In this document: piece by piece, positions 14,075-21,171 of the stretch
How the letters are laid out: the number at the start of each line of letters is the position of its first letter
Position numbering within the stretch: position 1 is the stretch's first letter
Assembly: GCA_031363085.1 (NCBI GenBank)
Contig: JANLTU010000012.1
Coordinates: forward strand, 1-31,257
Direction of reading: 5' to 3'
From: UBA6921 sp031363085
Lineage (GTDB): Bacteria > Pseudomonadota > Gammaproteobacteria > SG8-11
DNA: 31,257 bases
Notes under the pieces: generated by a model
Seen by the model: only the letters and a program-made list of their open reading frames with translations
Database searches by the model: none
What the model was told of the DNA's origin: nothing
Program-made: the position numbers and the translations under genes

Positions 14075-14809
14075 CCACCCAAGCCGCTGACCTACACTTG
14101 CCGCGCCTCTGATGTCTTCGCCATCGCAAGACTGGATGCGGAACATTTTCTCCCGAAATTCGACGACATGCTTCGCATCGTGCGCGATACCGGCCTTGAA
14201 ATTGTCGAGCTTAGCGAAACGATTCTTCCAGTAAAGAATGGTTTTGATTATCGCCAATTTGTCGAGGAAGGAACGCCCTACATACGAGTCGGCGACGTTA
14301 GCCAGTGTCGCATCAATCTTGAATTCGCTGAACGAGTAGCTATCAGTGCTGGTGAGGTTGGGAAGGATATTGGGTTGAAACTAGGGGATGTACTTTACAC
14401 TCGCAAAGGGAGTTATGGGAATGCTGCCCATGTTCGTCCTGGGGAAGAACACTCAATCATTAGCAGCGAGATTATTTTGATTCGCCGCAAACCGGACTGG
14501 GAACAAGCGCTGCTATCTGAATACTTGACTATGTTTTTCAACAGTACATTGGGGCGGTTACAGGCGGAAAAATGGGCTCACGGTGCTGCTTTTTGCAGTG
14601 TTTCTCAAGATGACCTGAATCGTTTCGCGTTGCCAATCCTTCCGGTTGAACAGCAGGTAACGATAAAAATAGCTCTTAATACGGGTGAAACCGCCCGCCG
14701 CCAAGCCCATGCTCTTTTGGACGCCGCCAAACGCGCCGTGGAAATCGCCATCGAAGAGAGCGAAGCAGCCGCGCTGGCCTATTTACAAAAACACGAAACC
14801 GCGCCATGA
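14075..14809 (+). pseudogene. hsdS: Specificity subunit HsdS, C-terminal half, beyond an in-frame amber stop
   Basis: Directly after the TAG and in the same frame the sequence reads PPKPLTYTCRASDVFAIARL, then DAEHFLPKFDDML, which is the usual linker and opening of a second target recognition domain. The domain continues through TPYIRVGDVSQCRINL and ILPVEQQVTIKIALN to a final long helix. A single C-to-T change (CAG to TAG at 14072) would explain the break. A frame starting at the ATG at 14168 is open to the stop at 14809, but it has no ribosome binding site and would lack the R-L-D-A-E-H-F opening. The end overlaps the Fic gene start by four bases (ATGA). Confidence 0.75.
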
Positions 14810-15465
14810 GCCATTACCAACCCCCTTTCACCATTACCCCCGCCATCTTGCACTTGGTCGCGGAGATCGGCGAGGCGTTGGGGCATTGGTCGGCATGGTC
14901 CGGCGGCGAGCTTTCGCCTCGGCTCAGGCGCGGCAATCGCATCCGCACCATTCAGGCTTCGTTGGCCATCGAGAACAATACCCTGAGTGAGGAACAAGTG
15001 ACCGCTGTGCTGGGGGGTAAACAGGTGTTGGGTTTGCCGCGCGAAATTCAGGAAGTGCGCAACGCCTTTGCCACGTATGAACACCTGCCTCACTGGCAAC
15101 CCGCTTCACTGCATGACCTCTTGGCGGCTCACGGCCTATTGATGGCGGGTTTGTTGGACGATGCCGGCCAGCTACGCAGCGGCGGAGTGGGTATTTATCA
15201 TGACAAAGTGCTGGTACATATGGCGCCGCCTGCCAAGCGGGTGCCGGTCTTGATGCAAAATCTGCTGGACTGGCTGGCGCGGGGAGAGGTCTCTGCCTTG
15301 GTGGCCAGTTACATCTTTCATTACGAATTTGAGTTCATTCACCCCTTCGCCGATGGCAATGGCCGCATGGGGCGTTTGTGGCAAACCCTGATTTTGAGCC
15401 GTTGGAAACCGCTGCTGGCCTTTCTGCCCGTGGAAACCGTCATTCGTGAGCAACAGGCCGCTTAA
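14806..15465 (+). CDS. Fic-domain AMPylase-like protein, truncated by a frameshift
   Basis: A 219-residue N-terminal product. The Fic catalytic motif HPFADGNGRMGR is complete (179-190), so AMP transfer from ATP to a target hydroxyl is chemically possible. The inhibitory motif S-L-A-I-E-N (52-57) matches the class II (S/T)xxxE(G/N) helix, with glutamate expected to block ATP binding until relieved. The frame ends ETVIREQQAA followed by TAA. Deleting one A in the AA at 15464-15465 restores YYRALAESDH and the normal C-terminal domain, so this is a one-base insertion. The ATG overlaps the hsdS stop (ATGA), so the gene belongs to the restriction-modification operon. Fic genes are often found in such operons, but their role there is not established. 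Confidence 0.8.
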   Translation: MSHYQPPFTITPAILHLVAEIGEALGHWSAWSGGELSPRLRRGNRIRTIQASLAIENNTLSEEQVTAVLGGKQVLGLPREIQEVRNAFATYEHLPHWQPASLHDLLAAHGLLMAGLLDDAGQLRSGGVGIYHDKVLVHMAPPAKRVPVLMQNLLDWLARGEVSALVASYIFHYEFEFIHPFADGNGRMGRLWQTLILSRWKPLLAFLPVETVIREQQAA

Positions 15466-15820
15466 TTATCGGGCTCTGGCGGAGTCTGACCACGCGGCCG
15501 AGGCCGCGCCCTTTGTAACTTTCATGCTCCAAGCCTTGCTAACCGCAATGCGGGAGGCCGCACGCACCGATCAAGTAAGCGACCAAGTAAGGCGGTTGCT
15601 CAGCGCATTTCAAGGAAGCGAAATGCTCAACGCCGCCGAGCTGATGCGCCGCTTGGATTTACAGCATCGACCCACCTTCAGGAAAAACTATCTCCAGCCT
15701 GCCTTGGCGGAGGGGTTAATCGAAATGACCGCCCCCGATACTCCCCAAAGCCCCGCGCAGAAATACCGGCTGACTGGGAAGGGCAAGAGAATCACAAAAG
15801 CGTTGTCACTGAGAGGGTAG
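15466..15820 (+). pseudogene. Detached C-terminal part of the Fic protein (winged-helix-like)
   Basis: In the frame restored by removing one A the protein continues YYRALAESDHAAEAAPFVTF, then a helical stretch and a winged-helix-like segment (MLNAAELMRRLDLQHRPTF, LQPALAEGLIEM, QKYRLTGKGKRITKAL) to the stop at 15820. This is the usual C-terminal DNA-binding-like domain of such Fic proteins. An ATG at 15446 opens the same frame but lies within the other part, lacks a clear ribosome binding site, and yields a non-native start. It is best read as the 3' part of a frameshifted gene. Confidence 0.75.
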
Positions 15821-15873
15821 GCAATGGCAATTTGGTTAACCCGATTTTGCAGAAGGGTAATTAGCCGCCGAGT

Positions 15874-15900
15874 CAGTGGTAAAGAATTTCTTTACCACTG
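15874..15900. repeat. Perfect inverted repeat, 11-bp stem
   Basis: CAGTGGTAAAG (15874-15884) and CTTTACCACTG (15890-15900) are separated by AATTT. The hairpin lies about 50 bases after the Fic remnant and about 60 bases from the 3' end of tRNA-Met. No T-run follows on either strand, so it is not a typical intrinsic terminator; an island boundary element is an alternative. Confidence 0.55.
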
Positions 15901-15961
15901 CCGCTGACGGCAAGCAGTACCAAGCGTTACAACCCGACAGGCACTTTGATGGAGGTTGAAT

Positions 15962-16038
15962 TGGTGGCTATGGGTGGACTCGAACCACCGACCTCAGCAT
16001 TATGAGTGCCGCGCTCTAACCAGCTGAGCTACATAGCC
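15962..16038 (-). tRNA. tRNA-Met (CAT), elongator
   Basis: Read on the minus strand the sequence folds into a complete cloverleaf: acceptor GGCTATG paired with CATAGCC, D arm AGCTCAGCTGGTTAGAGC, anticodon loop ACTCATAAT with CAT, T arm with GGTTCGAGTCC, discriminator A, and an encoded CCA. The paired first base excludes the initiator type. It lies downstream of ychF and upstream of the island on its other side. tRNA genes are frequent integration sites, so it may bound the restriction-modification island. Confidence 0.95.
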
Positions 16039-16074
16039 GCGACTGCGGAAAACGAAGGGCGGGATTCTCCCAGA

Positions 16075-17166
16075 TTACACGTTGAAACGGAAGTGCATGA
16101 CGTCGCCGTCGTGTACGACGTACTCCTTGCCTTCCAGGCGCCATTTGCCGGCTTCTTTGGCGCCGGGTTCACCTTTGTACTGAATGAAGTCGTCGTAGGC
16201 GATGACTTCGGCGCGGATGAAGCCTTTTTCAAAATCGGTGTGGATGACGGCCGCCGCTTGCGGTGCGGTGGCGCCGACTTTCACGGTCCACGCGCGCACT
16301 TCTTTTACACCGGCGGTGAAGTAGGTTTGCAGGCCCAACAGACTGTAACCGCCGCGAATCACGCGGTTCAAACCCGGTTCGTCCTGGCCCATGGTAGCGA
16401 GAAATTCTTTTTTCTCTTCGTCGTTCAATTCGCCTAACTCCACTTCAATCGCGGCACACACCGGTACGACCACGGCGCCTTCCTGCGTGGCGCGCTTGCG
16501 CACCGCGTCGAGGTGCGGGTTGTTTTCAAAGCCGTCTTCGGCAACGTTGGCGATGTACATGGTGGGCTTGGCGGTGAGCAGGTGCAGGTCGTAAAGCAGT
16601 TTCAGTTGCTCGGCGCTCAGGCCCATCGCGCGCACCGGTTTGGCCTGATTCAATTGCTCGCGCACCTGTTCGCACAGTTTGTTTTTTACGATGGCGTCTT
16701 TGTCGCCCGCTTTGGCCGATTTGCCCAAGCGATGCAGCGCTTTTTCCACGGCTTCGAGGTCGGCGAGCGCAAGTTCAGTGTCGATGACTTCGATATCGCT
16801 GAGCGGGTTGACCTTGCCCACGACGTGAATCACGTTCGGGTCTTCGAAGCAGCGCACCACGTGTGCGATGGCATCGGTCTCGCGAATGTTGGCGAGAAAT
16901 TTATTGCCAAGACCCTCGCCCTTCGACGCACCTTCCACTAATCCGGCGATGTCGACAAATTCCATGGTGGTGGGCAACACGCGCTGCGGATTGACGATGG
17001 CGGCAAGTTTATCCAAACGCGGATCGGGCATCGGCACCACGCCGACGTTGGGCTCAATGGTGCAAAACGGATAATTTTCCGCCTGGATGCCGGCCTTGGT
17101 TAGCGCATTGAACAGCGTGGACTTGCCGACATTGGGCAGTCCGACGATACCGCATTTAAATCCCAT
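16075..17166 (-). CDS. ychF: Redox-regulated ribosome-binding ATPase YchF (OBG family)
   Basis: A 363-residue protein of the exact family length. G1 is GLPNVGKST (9-17), the switch is EFVDIAGLVEGASKGEGLGN with DIAG as G3, NVAED marks the altered G4 that favours ATP over GTP, and the C-terminal TGS domain ends KEYVVHDGDVMHFRFNV. YchF binds the ribosome and is linked to stress and start-codon fidelity. It starts 6 bases after the pth stop, so the two are co-transcribed, the standard pth-ychF arrangement. tRNA-Met follows 36 bases downstream. Confidence 0.97.
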   Translation of the reverse strand: MGFKCGIVGLPNVGKSTLFNALTKAGIQAENYPFCTIEPNVGVVPMPDPRLDKLAAIVNPQRVLPTTMEFVDIAGLVEGASKGEGLGNKFLANIRETDAIAHVVRCFEDPNVIHVVGKVNPLSDIEVIDTELALADLEAVEKALHRLGKSAKAGDKDAIVKNKLCEQVREQLNQAKPVRAMGLSAEQLKLLYDLHLLTAKPTMYIANVAEDGFENNPHLDAVRKRATQEGAVVVPVCAAIEVELGELNDEEKKEFLATMGQDEPGLNRVIRGGYSLLGLQTYFTAGVKEVRAWTVKVGATAPQAAAVIHTDFEKGFIRAEVIAYDDFIQYKGEPGAKEAGKWRLEGKEYVVHDGDVMHFRFNV

Positions 17167-17172
17167 GATGTG

Positions 17173-17772
17173 CTACTCGCTGGCTGAAGGTGGGGTCAGG
17201 CTGTGCAGGTGTTGCATGGCCTTGGCTAGTTCGCCGCCGATGAGTTGCGGTGTGTAGATCGCAGCCTCTTTGATGGCGTTATCGATGGCGGCGCGCTCAG
17301 TTTTGGACGGCGCGCCCAGCACGTAGTTCGTCACGTCACGACCGGTTTCAGGGCGGCTGATGCCGATGCGCAAGCGCACAAATTCGTTGCCGCCGAGCTG
17401 GTCGATGATGTCGCGCAAGCCGTTATGCCCGGCGTGCCCGCCGCCTTGTTTTACTTTCAACGCACCGGCTGCGACATCCAGCTCATCGTGCGCAACCAGA
17501 ATGTCGGCGATTTCGATTTGGTAAAACTGCGCGATGGCGCGTACTGCCTGACCGCTGCGATTCATGAAAGTGTTGGGTTTGAGCAGCCACACGTCGCGAC
17601 CCGCGAGAACAATTTTGCTGACCTCGCCATGAAATTTAGCTTCAAGCCGAAACGGCGAGCCTGCCTCGCGCGCTAAAAAATCCACAAACCAAAAACCGGC
17701 GTTGTGCCGCGTAGCCTCGTACTTCGAGCCGGGATTCCCCAGACCCACAATGAGCGAGGTGCGCGACGCCAA
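17173..17772 (-). CDS. pth: Peptidyl-tRNA hydrolase
   Basis: A 199-residue Pth1. It cleaves the ester bond of peptidyl-tRNA that drops off the ribosome. The fold begins LIVGLGNPGSKYEATRHNAG with catalytic His23, then PNTFMNRSG (Asn71), ILVAHDELDV (Asp96), and GGGHAGHNGLRDI. The start is a TTG at 17772 with GGAAAG 8 bases ahead; no in-frame ATG lies at a sensible place. It follows rplY by 39 bases and precedes ychF by 6, so it probably belongs to an rplY-pth-ychF operon. Confidence 0.96.
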   Translation of the reverse strand: MASRTSLIVGLGNPGSKYEATRHNAGFWFVDFLAREAGSPFRLEAKFHGEVSKIVLAGRDVWLLKPNTFMNRSGQAVRAIAQFYQIEIADILVAHDELDVAAGALKVKQGGGHAGHNGLRDIIDQLGGNEFVRLRIGISRPETGRDVTNYVLGAPSKTERAAIDNAIKEAAIYTPQLIGGELAKAMQHLHSLTPPSASE

Positions 17773-17811
17773 GGCCGGCTTTCCAGAACGCGACGATGCC
17801 AGCGTAGCGTG

Positions 17812-18516
17812 TTACTTGCCCTTGCCTTCGGGCTTGGCTTTGGCGTCTGCGGCAGGCGCTGCGGCTCCGGCGGCCGGTGCTGCAGCTTCGGCGGTTGCAG
17901 CCGCTGCGACGGGCGCGACTTCTTCCACGATCGCTTGCGGCGCATGCACGCTGGCCACCGGCAAGTCGTGATCTGGGCCTTGAATCAACGCCAGGATCTG
18001 CACGCCATCTGGTACTTTCAGATCGGACAAATGAATCGACTGGTGCAGGCTCAGACCCGACATGTCGGCGGCGATAAACTCCGGCAGGTCTTTCGCCATG
18101 CAGCGCACTTCGATGCTGTTCATCAAGTGCGACACAACGCCACCCTGGGTCTTGACGCCCGGTGACAACTCAGCACCGACAAAATGCAGCGGTACATGCA
18201 TGGTGATGCGCTGGGTGTCGCTGACGCTTTGAAAATCAGCATGGATCAGCTTGTTGCGCGCCGGATGGCGTTGCAGGTCACGCAACACCGCCTTGTGATC
18301 TTTGCCACCAATTTTCAAGGTGAGAATATGCGAGTAAAACGCATCATTTTCGAGCTTGCGTGACAGCTCTTTATGCGTGACTTCCAGCATCATCGGCACA
18401 TGACCGGCGCCGTACATGATGACCGGTACTTTCTCGGCATGGCGCAAACGCCGGCTGCCGCCGCGACCGGTGGGGGTGGTGCGCACTTCGGCGTTCAACA
18501 AAAATTCGTTACTCAT
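17812..18516 (-). CDS. rplY: 50S ribosomal protein L25 (Ctc/long form)
   Basis: A 234-residue long-form L25. It binds 5S rRNA through its N-terminal domain, which shows NAEVRTTPTGRGGSRRLRHA, VPVIMYGAG, and VLRDLQRHPARNKLIHADFQ. The second (CTC) domain follows with VPLHFVGAELSPGVKTQGGV and IEVRCMAKDLPEFIAADMS. The C-terminal tail is low-complexity Ala/Pro/Glu (EEVAPVAAAATAEAAAPAAG), common in this subfamily. The ATG at 18516 is preferred to one six bases upstream because GGAG then sits at normal spacing. A strong hairpin separates it from prs upstream. Confidence 0.95.
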   Translation of the reverse strand: MSNEFLLNAEVRTTPTGRGGSRRLRHAEKVPVIMYGAGHVPMMLEVTHKELSRKLENDAFYSHILTLKIGGKDHKAVLRDLQRHPARNKLIHADFQSVSDTQRITMHVPLHFVGAELSPGVKTQGGVVSHLMNSIEVRCMAKDLPEFIAADMSGLSLHQSIHLSDLKVPDGVQILALIQGPDHDLPVASVHAPQAIVEEVAPVAAAATAEAAAPAAGAAAPAADAKAKPEGKGK

Positions 18517-18547
18517 TGTCATTCTCCACTGCCAATTTTAAAGAAAG

Positions 18548-18589
18548 TGCCTGTGAAAAGCCTGCTTCAGCAGGTTTTTCACAGGCACC
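18548..18589 (-). terminator. Intrinsic terminator between prs and rplY
   Basis: Arms of 19 bases (GTGCCTGTGAAAAGCCTGC at 18548-18566; GCAGGTTTTTCACAGGCAC at 18571-18589) pair throughout with a single G-T pair around a four-base loop. On the minus strand TTTCTTT follows. It starts 2 bases after the prs stop. Only about 25 bases remain before the rplY ribosome binding site, so rplY must be reached by read-through or from a promoter inside the hairpin region. Confidence 0.8.
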
Positions 18590-18591
18590 GG

Positions 18592-19545
18592 TTAATCCAT
18601 GTACAAGCTGCTCACCGACTCTTCACTGCTAATGCGGCGCATGGACTCCGCCAGCATGCCGGAAATACTCAATTGACGAATCCGCTTGCAGGCTTTGGCG
18701 GCCGGTCGCAGCGGGATGGTATCCGTCACTACAAGTTCATCCAGCACCGAGTTTTCGATGTTCTCGACGGCTGCGCCCGACAGCACCGGGTGCGTAGTGT
18801 ACGCCACGACGGTTTTCGCGCCGTGGTCTTTTAGTGCGCGGGCCGCCTGGCACAGGGTTCCGGCAGTGTCGACCAAGTCGTCGATAATCACACAGGAGCG
18901 CCCTTCCACGTCGCCAATGATGTTCATCACCTGCGCTTCGTTGGGACGCGGTCGGCGTTTGTCGATGATGGCAAGCTCCGCGTCATCCAGGCGCTTGGCG
19001 AGCGCTCGGGCACGCACCACACCGCCCACATCCGGCGATACCACCACCAAGTCTGGATATTCTTTCTTCCAGATATCGCCCAGTAAAATCGGCGAGGAAT
19101 AAATGTTGTCGACCGGCAGACTGAAGAAGCCCTGGATCTGGTCGGCGTGCAGATCAATGGTCAAGACCCGGTCTGCACCGCTGATTTCAATCATGTCCGC
19201 AATCAGTCGTGCGGTGATCGGCACGCGCGCCGAGCGCGGGCGCCGGTCCTGGCGCGAGTAACCAAAATACGGAATCACGGCGGTGATGCGCTGCGCCGAG
19301 GCGCGCCGCATCGCGTCCGTCATCACCAACAACTCCATCAAGTTGTCGTTGGTCGGCGCGCAGGTGGACTGGATCACGAACACGTCACGGCCGCGCACGT
19401 TGTCGAGTATTTCCACCATGATTTCGCCGTCGCTGAAACGGCCCAGATGCACCTTGCCCAGCTCGATGTTCAAATAATTCGCGACTGATTGCGCCAACTG
19501 CGGGTTGGCGTTGCCGGTGAACACCGTCATTTTGCTGTCAGACAC
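18592..19545 (-). CDS. prs: Ribose-phosphate pyrophosphokinase
   Basis: A 317-residue class I PRPP synthase, which makes PRPP from ribose 5-phosphate and ATP for nucleotides, histidine and tryptophan. Visible are the ATP-binding segment GRFSDGE (35-41), the flexible loop IPYFGYSRQDRR (91-102), the catalytic region TIDLHADQIQGFF with the DLHA histidine, VVVSPDVGGVVRA, and the PRPP site VIIDDLVDTAGT (219-230). The start is GTG at 19545; the next ATG (19530) has no ribosome binding site. It lies between tRNA-Gln and rplY, a gene order common in beta- and gammaproteobacteria. Confidence 0.97.
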   Translation of the reverse strand: MSDSKMTVFTGNANPQLAQSVANYLNIELGKVHLGRFSDGEIMVEILDNVRGRDVFVIQSTCAPTNDNLMELLVMTDAMRRASAQRITAVIPYFGYSRQDRRPRSARVPITARLIADMIEISGADRVLTIDLHADQIQGFFSLPVDNIYSSPILLGDIWKKEYPDLVVVSPDVGGVVRARALAKRLDDAELAIIDKRRPRPNEAQVMNIIGDVEGRSCVIIDDLVDTAGTLCQAARALKDHGAKTVVAYTTHPVLSGAAVENIENSVLDELVVTDTIPLRPAAKACKRIRQLSISGMLAESMRRISSEESVSSLYMD

Positions 19546-19587
19546 GTGAACCCCGTCGTTTTCCGCGAACCTACACTACTGTTTCAA

Positions 19588-19607
19588 AATGCCCGCGTGT
19601 GGGCATT
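19588..19607 (-). terminator. Possible terminator after tRNA-Gln
   Basis: On the minus strand AATGCCC and GGGCATT form a 7-bp stem with a six-base loop, followed by TTGAAAC. It lies 7 bases beyond the tRNA-Gln 3' end and 43 bases before prs. The T-run is short, so it may attenuate rather than stop transcription. Confidence 0.5.
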
Positions 19608-19613
19608 GCTGTA

Positions 19614-19688
19614 TGGCTGGGGTGCCAGGATTCGAACCTGGGAATGCTGGTATCAAAAACCAGTGCCTTACCGCTTGGCGACACCCCA
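19614..19688 (-). tRNA. tRNA-Gln (TTG)
   Basis: On the minus strand TGGGGTG pairs with CACCCCA, the D arm reads CGCCAAGCGGTAAGGC, the anticodon arm CTGGT-TTTTGAT-ACCAG carries TTG, and the T arm has GGTTCGAATCC with an encoded CCA. It sits between ispE and prs, its conserved position in many beta- and gammaproteobacteria. Confidence 0.95.
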
Positions 19689-19729
19689 AGTAATTCAGTT
19701 ATCAATTCGCGCCCGCGCAATATTGCGCG

Positions 19730-20587
19730 TCAGGCGTCAAGCTGCGCTCGCAACGGCGAGCGATTTAATCCTTGGGCGGCATAGCCGTGCCACGGCGGCG
19801 GCGTCAACGCGGCAACTTCGCGGGCGCGCGCCTCGGTAGTGAATGCAGCGAACACGCAAGCGCCAGTGCCGGTCATGCGCGCGGGGCTGTATTTAGCTAG
19901 CCAATCCAGCGCGGCGGCGACCGCCGGATAGCGCCTGCGCACCGCGCTTTCGCAATCGTTTCTTCCTAGGCCATCGAAGAAATCGCGTATTTTGATGGGC
20001 GAGGTGTTACGTGTCAATTCCGGCAGGTTAAATATTTCTGCGGTGGGCACGTGGCAACGTGGATGGATTACGACATACCACGGTTCCGCTGGATCAATCG
20101 GCGTGAGGATTTCGCCGACGCCTTCCGCCCACGCAGCGTGGCCACGCACGAACACCGGCACATCAGCGCCGAGCTGCAAACCCAGTTGCGCAAGCTGCTC
20201 GACCGACAGCCCGGTATGCCATAACGCGTTCAACGCCACCAAGGTGGTGGCGGCATCTGAGCTCCCGCCGCCCAACCCCCCCCCCAGCGGGATGTGTTTT
20301 TCGCAATCGATGCGTGTGCCGAAGGGTGTGCCGGTTGCGCGTTGCAACAAAATCGCGGCACGCACGCTCAGGTCATGTTCCGGCGGCACGGCGGGAAGGT
20401 CGCGCGCACGTTCAATGCGACCATCACGCGAAATGTCAAAACCAAGCGTGTCGCACAGGTCGATGAATTGAAACGCGGTTTGCAGTAGATGGTAGCCGTC
20501 GGCGCGACGGCCGATGATGTGCAGAAATAAATTCAATTTGGCCGGCGCGGGCCAACGCTGTAGTGCCGCCGTCACGGCGTGTTCCAT
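19730..20587 (-). CDS. ispE: 4-diphosphocytidyl-2-C-methyl-D-erythritol kinase
   Basis: A 285-residue GHMP kinase of the non-mevalonate isoprenoid pathway. It begins WPAPAKLNLFLHIIGRRADG with the conserved lysine, and HIPLGGGLGGGSSDAATTL is the ATP-binding glycine loop. LGADVPVFVRGHAAWAEGVG carries the catalytic aspartate, and the third motif SPARMTGTGACVFAAF is near the end. The glycine loop is encoded by a run of ten guanines on the coding strand (20276-20285), an unusual homopolymer in an essential gene. It overlaps lolB by 16 bases and precedes tRNA-Gln. Confidence 0.96.
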   Translation of the reverse strand: MEHAVTAALQRWPAPAKLNLFLHIIGRRADGYHLLQTAFQFIDLCDTLGFDISRDGRIERARDLPAVPPEHDLSVRAAILLQRATGTPFGTRIDCEKHIPLGGGLGGGSSDAATTLVALNALWHTGLSVEQLAQLGLQLGADVPVFVRGHAAWAEGVGEILTPIDPAEPWYVVIHPRCHVPTAEIFNLPELTRNTSPIKIRDFFDGLGRNDCESAVRRRYPAVAAALDWLAKYSPARMTGTGACVFAAFTTEARAREVAALTPPPWHGYAAQGLNRSPLRAQLDA

Positions 20588-21171
20588 TCGTCCACGAACA
20601 ACCGAATTTGCGCGTGTTCGTTGCGCGCGAAGATTTTTTCCGGCAAGTCGAAATTTCCGCTGCGCGCATAACGTTTGTATTCCACCTCCCAGCCCGACTG
20701 ATGCAGGCGCAACAGACGGCCGGTTGCGTCGAGTTCAATTTGTTTATCGAGCGCCGGGTCGGCGCGGCCGATGATCCACAATTGCAGCGCATCCACCGGA
20801 ATATCCCAGCCGAAATGTTCGACCAACAGGGCGTGCGCATCCGGGCCGGTGAACAGACGCTCGTCGGACAAATGTAATACGCTGCCTTGCTCGGAACGCT
20901 TCAGGCGCGCGCTGCCGCTGCCTACCGGGCCGCGAATGTCGATGACGTAGTCCTGATCTTGTTGGGTCCACTGAATGCTGCCGCTCCAGCCGTCGCTGGT
21001 CGCTTGCACGGCGATACGGCCGCTAAAACTCCAGTGGTTCAGCGCCGCCAAGCTACGGTCGCGGTCGGCGAATTTTTGTTGCAGTTCGGCGCTGGGCGGG
21101 GCGACCGGAAGAATGGTGGCGCAGCCGGTAACGATCAGGACAATGAGTGCGAGTGTGGGCCCAGCCCTCAC
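20572..21171 (-). CDS. lolB: Outer-membrane lipoprotein insertion factor LolB
   Basis: A 199-residue lipoprotein. The N-terminus ALIVLIVTGC is a lipoprotein signal peptide with Cys17 as the acylated residue. HWSFSGRIAVQATSDGWSG, SIQWTQQDQDYVIDIRGPVG, and LQLWIIGRADP match the LolB fold, which takes lipoproteins from LolA and inserts them into the outer membrane. It starts at a GTG that overlaps the stop of the TPR gene (GTGA), and its end overlaps ispE. The TPR-lolB-ispE arrangement is well conserved. Confidence 0.93.
   Translation of the reverse strand: MRAGPTLALIVLIVTGCATILPVAPPSAELQQKFADRDRSLAALNHWSFSGRIAVQATSDGWSGSIQWTQQDQDYVIDIRGPVGSGSARLKRSEQGSVLHLSDERLFTGPDAHALLVEHFGWDIPVDALQLWIIGRADPALDKQIELDATGRLLRLHQSGWEVEYKRYARSGNFDLPEKIFARNEHAQIRLFVDEWNTP

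Noticed and set aside
15446..15820. Separate small gene downstream of the Fic core
   Set aside because: Its first residues lie within the other frame's Fic coding part, and removing one A joins it seamlessly to the Fic protein; it is read as the detached C-terminal part.
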